DNA of 64,000 bases from Sabellastarte sp. h YS-2021. Lineage: Eukaryota; Annelida; Polychaeta; Sabellida; Sabellidae. The stretch spans positions 6,634,001 to 6,698,000 of the forward strand of contig OZ024935.1 of the NCBI GenBank assembly GCA_964017235.1, read 5' to 3'. Below are positions 57,201 through 64,000 of this stretch, one piece after another (the stretch's first letter is position 1; every line of letters begins with the position of its first letter). The notes beneath the pieces are model-generated. The model saw only the letters and a list, made by a program, of their open reading frames with translations, searched no databases and was not told where the DNA came from. The translations under genes and the position numbers were made by a program.

Positions 57201-59278
57201 TCAACGATATCCTGTCGGATTCTGGAAACATGTATGGTTATGAGCAATTTTGTCAGAAATTCCAAGTTAATTTAACTTTTATTGATTTCTACAGATTAAC
57301 ACATTCAATTCCAAGAAGTTGGAAAGGAACAATTTTGAATGAAAATATCAAATTAGACAGTGGGAGTTTACTGCAAAAGTGTATGTTTAACATTCTTAAT
57401 ATGAGGTCAGTTTGTCGGGGTGTGTATTGGTCTTTTAGCAACTCAAAAATATACAAAAATAAATGTATAAGTAGTTGGAATAAAGTTTTATCAATGGAAA
57501 TTCAAAGTAACCTATGTCAGGAGCTTTTTTCAGTGAATTTTAGAGCTACTATTGAAAGTAAATTGCGGGCTTTTCAATACAAAATTTTGACTCGAACTTT
57601 AGTAACAAATAGGTGGTTATTTAAATGTAAAATAATCGACAATGATTTGTGCTATTTTTGTAAGCTAGAACCGGAAATGATTGAACATTTGTTTTGGAAA
57701 TGCATATGTATCCAAAACCTATTGACATTTATAAAGAATAAGTTCTCGCCCTATGTAGCCTGGCAATACCTTTTTACATGTAGCAACTTTATTTTGGGCA
57801 CAATAGAAGGTGATACAGTACTTCTTACTAATCATGTATTCATGATAATAAAACGATATATTTATATAACTAGATGCAGAGAGGGTAATTTGAACGAAGA
57901 GGCGCTGTTGGACTACATCCGTTATCGCTTTGACTTAGAACGTAACTTTTTGGTTCACAAAAAAGGAAGCATAAATATTTTTGAAAATAAATGGAATCCA
58001 CTAAATGTACTTTTAGGCAGTCTTTGTACAACTTAAATTTGAGTTGAATGATAATTATGTAAACATATCATGCATCAGCATTCAGTAGAAAATCAAAAAG
58101 TAACACGGTGAAACAGACGTTTTTGGGACTTTTGTGCTGGCACTGCAACTGCTATGAACAGTTTTCCCGTAAATGACCTATTTAGCGCACAGTGCACTAA
58201 GCAAAGTCTATTTTTATTCAATATTTGTGGGAAAAAATGTCCCTTTTAGCGCACCCATCATGAAACACTTTCCGGGATGAAGTATAGGTTAATCCGGTAG
58301 AAAAACGGGAAAAAGGGGTGGGGTTCAGTTACAAGGGCAGATGCGCTGATTGGGTTATTTACGGTAGTTAATTTGTGAAATGTGGTATTGTAAAAAAATC
58401 ATTAGGCAGTTAGTAATTTGGTGTTTGAAAATTAGAACAATACTACTGCAGTTTTCTTTTTCCGATGGTTCTTTTTTGTAACTGTGTCAAAATATCATTA
58501 TAATTGAAATATTTGTTATTTTGGAAAGGCAAATAAAAAAAAATACACACCAGAAATTAGAAATGAGACGTAATGAGGTTAAACAACATCTTTAAAATTA
58601 CAAAAGTAGGAAAGGGTGTAATTTAAATAGGTTTTACGTGTCTCAAGTGTCCATTATTTTCAAATAGATGACACTTAATTGGCCATTAACCAACACATAT
58701 GAACTTTAATGCCAAGTTGAGACAATGTCTTTATTTTCCAGATAAAATATCAAAACTATGTTTTGGCTAATGGCCAATTATCCAAAATATTTGACTATAA
58801 TGGATTTTTAGGAGGTCCTAAAGGGACCGAAACAGCAGTCCATTATTTTTAAATATTGTACACTTATAAGTCTTTCAACTATTTACAGTCAACTGAGATA
58901 CTCTTTGTAGTTCATGTAGTTTTAACAAAAGAAAACGTCTCAGGCATAATTTAGCAATGTTTGAAATACTGCCATTTTCTCCCAATTACTTCAGGTGTCA
59001 GTCAAGCTGAAGGAATGATGTTTTCCATCACAAAAGAAATCTATTCAGATGTCCCTCCAATTGCAAGCCAACACTTTGTGGGAATCGCCGAGGATTGCTT
59101 GCTGTTGTGTTTACAGACAGAAGGATGTTCCAGTTTCAACATTGAATCATCTGTGCTTGTTGGAGATGCTGGCCTTTGTAACGTTATGAGTACAACAGGG
59201 AACTTTGATAAGGGTGATTTCATCAGCAGTAATGTCATAGCCACGAAATGGAGTTATTGTAACATGAATATTAATTAG
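47410..59278 (+). CDS. Secreted leucine-rich repeat protein with PAN/apple domain, 366 aa, two coding exons
   Basis: Exons 47410-48226 and 58995-59278 join in phase 1; together they are 1101 bases, exactly 367 codons including TAG. The protein has a hydrophobic signal peptide (about residues 1-25), five to six leucine-rich repeats, a C-terminal cysteine cap (CNCGIRF...), then a PAN/apple domain with paired cysteines. No membrane segment follows, so it is probably secreted. LRR and PAN are both ligand-binding folds; a recognition role, perhaps in immunity, is inference. An extra exon inside the 10.8 kb intron cannot be excluded. Confidence 0.7.
48290..49480 (-). mobile_element. CR1/L2-type LINE fragment, RT palm region
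   Basis: The minus strand from 49450 reads IIDYGMC-like helices with stops, [18 protein letters not shown], then [35 protein letters not shown] and [11 protein letters not shown] (48588-48914), ending at [11 protein letters not shown]. The catalytic box reads YTDD instead of YADD. The C-terminal part is missing, so the fragment ends abnormally near 48300. It resembles the copy at 11325-12275. Confidence 0.75.
49481..50660. other. Intronic AT-rich DNA with a two-copy repeat
   Basis: ATGAATTATAGCTG.ATGATTACTGTT occurs near 50043 and again near 50194, each followed by ATAATA.A..TA..TATTTATA and AGTCTTGCT; the unit spacing is about 155 bases. It could belong to the 5' region of the LINE that starts at 51001. 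Confidence 0.4.
50662..50719. repeat. Tandem duplication, 31-bp period
   Basis: GAATAATTAATTGATTGAAA followed by CTCGGCA occurs at 50662-50688 and again at 50693-50719 without change. Confidence 0.85.
51001..51449 (+). pseudogene. LINE endonuclease, N-terminal part
   Basis: The frame shows [11 protein letters not shown] (Glu expected, Gln-Asp here as in this LINE group), [30 protein letters not shown] and ILLCGD, where a stop replaces the Trp/Phe after Asp. It then reads toward [11 protein letters not shown] at the junction with the nested LINE. Confidence 0.75.
51450..53055 (-). mobile_element. Nested CR1/L2-type LINE with best-preserved ORF
   Basis: The minus strand from 53037 encodes RT blocks: [69 protein letters not shown] and [10 protein letters not shown], then the intact 257-codon frame 51571-52344 ([32 protein letters not shown]; ending [12 protein letters not shown]). 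The 3' tail is a TTAGA-type repeat (TCTAATCTAATCTAATCTA on + at about 51449-51469). There is one stop at 52708. The 5' end, including endonuclease, is missing. Confidence 0.88.
53056..53726 (+). pseudogene. LINE ORF2 middle segment (end of endonuclease to RT)
   Basis: It includes [14 protein letters not shown] with the endonuclease catalytic His (about 53175), [15 protein letters not shown], and the basic helical stretch 53356-53577 ([18 protein letters not shown]), then [14 protein letters not shown] (about 53640). The order is as in the copy at 54860-58040. Confidence 0.7.
53727..54434 (+). pseudogene. LINE reverse transcriptase, N-terminal half
   Basis: Blocks in order: [91 protein letters not shown] and [16 protein letters not shown] with the first catalytic Asp. 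The open frame is 235 codons; the element breaks off before the YADD box. Confidence 0.82.
54436..54859. other. Spacer between two LINE copies
   Basis: AT-rich, with no recognised motif. It separates two same-strand LINE remnants. Confidence 0.4.
54860..55560 (+). pseudogene. LINE APE-type endonuclease
   Basis: [11 protein letters not shown] opens the frame. Then [43 protein letters not shown] (Asp, Asn), [21 protein letters not shown] (Asp) and, after a TAG at 55464-55466, RTDHSFI (catalytic Asp-His). The single stop lies four residues before the DH motif. Confidence 0.82.
55561..56150 (+). pseudogene. LINE ORF2 linker
   Basis: A 155-codon open frame (55671-56138) of charged helices ([32 protein letters not shown]). 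It ends with [15 protein letters not shown], the segment that precedes RT in this group. A frameshift near 56138 leads to RT. Confidence 0.75.
56150..57065 (+). pseudogene. LINE reverse transcriptase, YADD changed to YADN
   Basis: Blocks: [113 protein letters not shown] and [14 protein letters not shown]. The second catalytic Asp of YADD is Asn, so polymerase activity would be lost even without the other breaks. The open frame from 56271 is 264 codons. Confidence 0.85.
57040..58036 (+). pseudogene. LINE ORF2 C-terminal domain with CCHC-type zinc motif
   Basis: A long open frame, including [37 protein letters not shown], then [18 protein letters not shown], a Cys-X2-Cys...His-X4-Cys motif typical of this LINE group. 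It ends [15 protein letters not shown] and a stop at 58036. About 330 codons without a break suggest a relatively recent copy. Confidence 0.8.
58041..58166. other. Spacer after LINE
   Basis: LINE 3' region or intron; nothing recognisable. Confidence 0.35.
58167..58366. mobile_element. Small inverted-repeat element (MITE), 200 bp
   Basis: The left end CCGTAAATGACCTATTTAGC pairs with the right end GCGCTGATTGGGTTATTTACGG with mismatches (CCGTAAATAACCCAATCAGC in reverse). The word TTTAGCGCAC appears twice inside. No coding capacity and no clear target duplication. Confidence 0.55.
58677..58795. repeat. Inverted repeat hairpin
   Basis: TAATTGGCCATTAACCAACA (58677) pairs with TGTTTTGGCTAATGGCCAATTA (about 58769) around a loop of about 70 bases. 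It may be the pair of ends of a very short element. Confidence 0.5.
58995..59278 (+). CDS. LRR-PAN gene exon 2: PAN/apple domain and stop
   Basis: The acceptor is attacttcag. The exon supplies the split Gly codon and encodes [19 protein letters not shown], then a Cys pattern [18 protein letters not shown]...GLCNV...WSYCN, a PAN/apple arrangement. The stop is TAG at 59276-59278. PAN domains bind proteins or sugars in secreted proteins. Exon length and phase fit exon 1 exactly. Confidence 0.72.
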
Positions 59279-59393
59279 GAATTAGTCATTAGGAACTGAT
59301 GTACATGAGTCAGGAAAAAAGAAACATTTCTTTTGCTAAATACATATTTTGTGGTAAATAATTAAATAATTAAACAGACGTGCATTTTGTCAT
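59279..59393 (+). other. Likely 3' UTR of the LRR-PAN gene
   Basis: AT-rich sequence between the stop and the transposon. There is no perfect AATAAA; AATAAT-like words occur at about 59358-59372. Confidence 0.35.
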
Positions 59394-59873
59394 ATTATGG
59401 GTGTTCCACTGGAGCCGACCGTATAACCGACTCTAAAACTCTAGTGTCAGTTGCAAAAGTCGTGGAATTGGGGACAAATCCATAAAAAAGCGTTGGAAAA
59501 GGCTGGGTCAATTAAATATCCCTGACAGGACATAGCAGATACCGGCTTGTCTGGATCTAGATCCTGACCTGACTTTGGGTCAGTATCATTTCTTCACAAC
59601 AAGACGTGAAACTAGTCATAAACCCCTAACAGACATGCCATATCAACCCCTGACAAGTCGTGCTGACAAACAGACAGGACTGGAGTATTTTACCGACTCA
59701 CCCCGACTAGACTAATTCAATCCTGGAGTTGGGATCCAGAGTCAGGATTGAACCAAAACTATATGAACCACCTCTGGCTGACAAAAAACATCATTTGTCA
59801 CTGTAAACATGCCAGCTACACATCAAAGAGACTTTCTACATCAGCTTAGGGTACTTAAGTTTAATATTTTGAT

Positions 59874-60084
59874 TTGCATCTTGATGAGAAGACAGGGAAG
59901 GACACATTTGAACCGAGCACCATCACTTTCCCTACAGTTATCACAGTCTCAGCCCCAGCCAGCCCCCAGGAGAAGAAGAAAGCCACCAAACCCCTGGGTC
60001 ATGCCCGGGATCCTTCAAAGACAAGAAAAAGGATACTACAGCAACCTCCTGGCTGACCTCATACACACACACAAAAACCTGTAG
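59874..60084 (+). pseudogene. Possible PIF/Harbinger-type transposase N-terminus
   Basis: Two overlapping + frames in this stretch include PRRRRKPPNPWVMPGI, LQRQEKGYYSNLLADL. A basic run, then W(V)..W/G....R...G.Y..LL..L is the usual start of PIF/Harbinger nucleases. The DDE catalytic part is absent; a T-rich degenerate stretch (60240-60420) follows. Confidence 0.35.
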
Positions 60085-60568
60085 ACTTTCTTCAAAATCA
60101 TTTTCTTGCAAATTTGCAAGATGTTTTAAAGTTTAAAATCAGCCATATGTTAGGGGAAAAATTTTATGAAATTTCTTTGTGTCAGATGTCACAATGGTCA
60201 AAATATTCCCCCCCAAATGTCAGACCTTCTTTAAAGTCTAATTATCTTTTTTTTTAATTTTCATGCCTTTGCCCCATTTTTTTGGTGTAAAGTCTTTTTA
60301 TAAGTTTTTTTATTATTTTTTTAATTTTTTTAAAATTTTTTTTCATTTTTCTTTCAATTTTATTTTTTTCTAACTTCAGAATATTTTAACATTATTTTTA
60401 AAAAAAATGAAGTTTTTTTCTTTAACTTCAAATTTTATTCTGTCAGGCACTCATTCATTCAATTAGTTTGTTTGTGTTTGGGCAGTGTTTTTGTGGGACA
60501 GTGTAATGCTTCTTGTTTGGGATTTTTAGAAAATAGCTATCAATTGTTTTTGGAAAATTCAAGTGGTC

Positions 60569-60863
60569 TTAAAAAGGACCTTTATATGTTTTACAGCAGT
60601 GGTCCGGAAAAGGACCGATTTTAGGCATGGCAGTGGTTCTGCTGCAGCTGCTGTTTGACGTCGGCTGACTGTGGAGGAGGCTGAGGCTGGGCTGGTGGCT
60701 GCTGATGTTCTTGCTGTGAGGTGGTGGTTGCAGGAGAGGCGGCTGGTGCATGTGTATCGACTGGTGAAAACGGCTGTGGTGTGTCTATGTGTTGGTAGCT
60801 CATCACAGCTTCTTCAAGCAGGCCCATGTCACCCCAAACCTCAAAAAAATTATCTTTAGACAA
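60569..60863 (-). pseudogene. Gln/Pro-rich accessory protein of DNA transposon, distal part
   Basis: The minus frame encodes SYQHIDTPQPFSPVDTHAP, then Ser/Thr and Gln/Pro runs (QQEHQQPPAQPQPPPQ) and ends at NHCHA. It may be the distal portion of the gene at 62040-63093, separated by the LINE at 60870-62030. Function unknown. Confidence 0.4.
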
Positions 60864-60869
60864 AAATCT

Positions 60870-62030
60870 TTTTTAAAAATTAGAGACTGCCTCTAATCTT
60901 AACTTTATTTAAAAAATAATTGAAAGGATAGTAGCAGTCCAGCAACAAACTCACCTTGATGAAGCTGGCCTTATGCCCGCTTTCCAATCTGCTTATAGAA
61001 AACATTACTCTACTGAAAGTGCCCTCCTTAATATTCAGAACGATCTTCTTCTCAACATGGCCAAATGGTCTGTCACAGCCCTCGCACTCTTGAATCTCTC
61101 CGCTGCCTTTGATACCATTGACCACACCATTCTCCTTGACAGACTTAATGCCTACTATGGCATCAGTGAACTAGCACTTGGCTGGTTCAAATCATACCCG
61201 TCAGAAAGGACACACTCAGTAAAGGTAGGTAGTTCATTCTCATATCCCACTGTACTCCAGTTTGGGGTGCCCCAGGACTCCGTCCTTGGTCTAATTCTTT
61301 TCTTTCTCTGTACAAACCCAATCAGCTCAATCATTTACTCTAACAGTAGTATTAATGACCACTTCTACAATGATGATACCCAGTTATACATACTACTCTC
61401 ACCAGCAAATTTCTCACTCTATATAAACACTTAAGAACTGCCAAAATGACATTCAAAATTTCATGTTCACAAATAAATTAAAACTGAACCCTGACAAAAC
61501 CGAGTTTATTTTGATAGGCTTCCAAAACAATCGTAAACAACTCCGTTCTCACTTTCCAATCAATATCCTTGGTAATCAGGTCTTACCAACACAAAATGTA
61601 AAGAACCTCAGAGTGGTATTTGATTCTAACTTTACTCTTTCTGACCATGTGTCACAGGTAATAATGTCTACCAGAGTTCATGCTAGAGACCTCTAAAGAA
61701 TTCGTCCCCTTCTAGACCTTAAAACATCAGTTCTTTCAGCAAATGCTTTGGTGAGCAGCAGATTGGACTACTGCAATTCCCTGTTTGTATTGCTCAGTGA
61801 TTTTGAGTTAAGGCGATTGCAGGCGATTGCATCAAATAAAAAATAGCCCTCTGTCACATCATTGGGGAAACACATCAAAACCCACCTCTTCAAGTCCAGT
61901 GTCCCAACTTAGTCCTCTTCCCTTAGACTCTCCTTATGATAATGATTTTTGTTAACTAGCACAACGAGATCCCCTTTGTGGGGGTGATATTGTGCCTGCA
62001 AAGTAGTAGATTAGATAATATTAGATTGGA
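60870..62030 (+). mobile_element. Nested CR1/L2-type LINE, RT region to 3' end
   Basis: The + frame 60973-61434 shows [40 protein letters not shown] and VPQDSVLGLILFFLCTNP (Gln-Gly changed to Gln-Asp), then DDTQLYILL. LKLNPDKTEFILIGF (61463) and VSQVIMSTRVHARDL follow, and about 60 residues of C-terminus are deleted. The 3' UTR has the GATCCCCTTTGTGGGG hairpin (about 61967) and a TTAGAT-type tail (62007-62030). Confidence 0.82.
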
Positions 62031-62039
62031 GATTTCCTA

Positions 62040-63093
62040 AGAAGCTTTAGAGTCCTGATATGTTGTGTTGACTTTTTTCACCTGAAGCAGAGGCAACTGA
62101 TGGAGGGTTGAAGTGCTTCATTGGCATCAATGTGAAGGTAAGTGGTATTGAAGGTCTAGCCTGTTGGTCATCAACAACTAAGAAGGAAGTCGACTGCCCT
62201 CTGGTTTGCTGCTGCTGTCCTTTGGTTGCCACTTGGCTCTGCTGAGCAGTTTTGATAACCTGGGTTGCAGTTAATCTGAGTTTTTGAGGTGGTTAAGATG
62301 TATTCCCATGCAGCACTTGAACTTTGTAAAAGTGTCTGTTGCTGTTGTTGCTGGGGCTGACAACAGCGTTTTTCTGCCTTGCTTAGAATGTTGCTAAGAA
62401 GCTTGACAACCTCGTTTCTAAATGTCTCAAAGTCTTTCTTCTCTTATCTCTCAACCTCTGATACCAGGTAGTTGCAGAAGGCTGTATGTGTGGTTGTCTC
62501 CTGCTTTTGCCTGTGGAATGATGACAGCATGGTTCTCATCTGTGTGAACTGGTCCATGGCCTGCTGGTCGACTGAAGAGCACCCTGAAGCTGCAGTGGGG
62601 TGTGTGACTTGTTGAGGCTGTAACGTGGTGTCTGTTGACCGCATGCTGATATCCATACTTTCTGGGTCAGTTGAAGCTCTGGAGATGTTGTGTGCTGAAG
62701 TAGCTGAAGCACTGGCTCCTCGGGCCTGGGACGTGAAGTCTGATGATTTGCTGAGTCCCTTGCATCTGATGTGTGACCTCAGGAATCCAAACTTATTCTG
62801 TATCCAGTTCTGACATTGCATTATATCTTCAGGGGCCTGCCCCAGACTTTGATTGTGTGAGCTTGCCATAATATGTCGGTTCTGGCCCTTTTTTCTGCAA
62901 CTCTCTCCTCTTGGGAGTGTGTTTCCTGCTCTTGCCTCTTCCTCTCTCTGTTGCTGTGCCTCCTCTCTTTCTCTTGCCTACCTCTTTCACTGAATATCTG
63001 CCGCTGTGTCCCCAAGTTCAAATTGAGGAACACTGTCAGTGGAAACTTCTATCTTCCTCACTCTTCTGCCTTTCGTAGGACCCATTGTCAAAT
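62040..63093 (-). pseudogene. Accessory DNA-binding-like gene of the DNA transposon
   Basis: The minus strand from 63093 begins MGPTKGRRVRKIEVSTDSVP, QFELGDTAADIQ, a stop, a Glu/Arg-rich stretch, then MASSHNQSLGQAPEDIMQCQ, NWIQNKFGFLRSHIRCKGLSK and Ser/Gln-rich tails. A basic helical segment with W...F..L....KG.S is reminiscent of the MADF/Myb-like second protein of Harbinger elements, but the match is weak. One early stop or frameshift near 62998 is present; the frame 62444-62869 is open. Confidence 0.4.
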
Positions 63094-63859
63094 AATAAGC
63101 AGCCATCTTGTAAAACCAAAAGCCTAAATTCAGTAATAAACCAACTTCTAAAACTCAACACTGCCCTAGGTAATGGTAAAAAAACTCCTATTCTTTAAAC
63201 ACTGCCAGAGGTAATCCGTCAGAGTCTAAATGATGCAGTGCACAAAGCAACTCTCCTTATTTAGACAGAGATTTCATCAGCAGACAAGCCATGGGTCGTA
63301 AAAATGAACCAGCTTGTCCTACACAGTTCCCGGCTTGTCTGTTGTGTAACCGTCTAGTCAGTTATGTTTTTATGGCTTGTCTATGTGTGTTCCCAGCTTG
63401 TCCTGCTGAGATGTTACTGACCCTACGGTTGAAGACTGGGAGACTTTCCTTCTTGACTGGAGGGGTCAAAGTCATGTTGGTTATATTCGTCCTATTTGCT
63501 TTCTAGTAAGGTCGGTTTGTGTTGACGGCTAGTCTGGAGGTGGATTCCTGATACTTAACCAGGACAGGATGGCAAGATCTTCCAGACCAGACGGTAAGAG
63601 TAGAGGACAAGAAGGGAAATGTAACCAACAAGCCGTACATATTCTCAACAGGACGATTTCAAGGTGGACGGAGCCATGGTCAAGATACAGATTCATGGAT
63701 GGTCAGTGAAATATCAAACATGTTTGATAATTTGCAAATCCACTTCAACAAGCTGGGAAACTACAACTGATCCTAACTGCCTCTGTAAACATTGCTCACG
63801 ACCCTCAAAAAATACCTAGTTACCGACAAGTTGGTTCCAGTGGAACACCCCCATTATGG

Positions 63860-64000
63860 TAGCCAAAACAAGAAACATAAAGAGAATTGAAGAACTGTTT
63901 CCGCAGGACACTCTAATTGTATTTATTGTCAATATGATACATCACATTTTGTAGTTATTAGGTGTATGTATGATCGTTCAGACCACTAAGTACACATATA
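63860..64000. other. Right flank, no feature seen
   Basis: AT-rich host DNA beyond the candidate target duplication. Confidence 0.4.

Larger units (their letters stand above)
54860..58040 (+). mobile_element. L1/Tx1-type LINE with internal deletion
   Basis: The + strand ORF2 remnant has endonuclease (to 55560), linker (55671-56138), RT (56150-57040) and C-terminal domain (57040-58036). About 250 residues of RT thumb and connection expected after LKMNVEKT are missing at about 57020-57040. The extreme 5' end of ORF2 is absent. Confidence 0.85.
48227..58994. other. Intron of LRR-PAN gene, 10.8 kb, filled with LINEs
   Basis: It is bounded by GTGAGT and a cttcag acceptor. It contains LINE copies at 48290-49480 (minus), 51001-54435 (plus) with one nested at 51450-53055 (minus), and 54860-58040 (plus), plus small inverted-repeat elements. 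Confidence 0.6.
59394..63859. mobile_element. DNA transposon with terminal inverted repeats, about 4.45 kb
   Basis: The left end GGGTGTTCCACTGGAGCC (about 59398) pairs with the right end GGTTCCAGTGGAACACCCCC (about 63833-63852). ATTATGG flanks both sides (59394-59400 and 63853-63859), a candidate 7-base target duplication. Inside are a short + frame with Harbinger-like residues, a minus-strand Gln-rich gene, and a nested LINE at 60870-62030. Subterminal regions repeat CTAGTC and GACAAGC words. The superfamily is tentative. Confidence 0.65.

Noticed and set aside
59041-59244. 67-codon minus frame
   Set aside because: Antisense shadow of the PAN exon.

Overview
The window reads as AT-rich nuclear DNA from an invertebrate animal, most likely a lophotrochozoan and probably a mollusc. 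This taxon call is an inference. It rests on intron-split genes with GT..AG borders, tRNA-derived SINEs, many degraded LINEs of L1/Tx1 and CR1/L2 type, and Penelope, DIRS and Gmr1-like retroelements side by side. There is no operon structure and no sign of a bacterial or organellar genome.

Two host genes can be assembled, both on the + strand. (1) At 13282-24257, twelve coding exons join in phase into a 1263-residue cytoplasmic signalling protein with the order LRR - Roc GTPase - COR - fibronectin III - CARD-like - unknown helical tail. It is a ROCO-family protein without a kinase and with a death-fold adaptor added. This is the most interesting object here. (2) At 47410-59278, two exons join in phase into a 366-residue secreted protein: signal peptide, leucine-rich repeats, cysteine cap, PAN/apple domain. 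Its single intron of about 10.8 kb is packed with LINEs.

Most of the rest is transposon, much of it nested. 174-10442 (minus) is a Gmr1-like Ty3/gypsy element with two LTRs, a tRNA-Pro-type primer site, a SCAN-like gag, protease and integrase but no reverse transcriptase. A 5.2 kb L1/Tx1-type LINE sits inside its gag between 11-bp target duplications. 10443-12700 holds LINE and gag scraps. 26.1-28.0 kb is a DIRS/Ngaro-type tyrosine-recombinase retrotransposon. 30.2-33.0 kb has a SINE, a TA-flanked MITE and a Penelope-like element with a GIY-YIG endonuclease remnant. 37942-38734 is a solo LTR. 40.3-45.5 kb is a LINE with an L2-type LINE nested in it, followed by a tRNA-SINE at 46.2 kb. The big intron of gene 2 carries four LINE copies, one nested in another. 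59.4-63.85 kb is a DNA transposon with terminal inverted repeats, possibly Harbinger-like, broken by an L2-type LINE.

Both host genes encode leucine-rich-repeat recognition modules, one secreted and one intracellular with a CARD. That fits innate immunity or cell-death signalling, but nothing in the sequence proves they work together. All domain calls come from motif reading; no database search was run.
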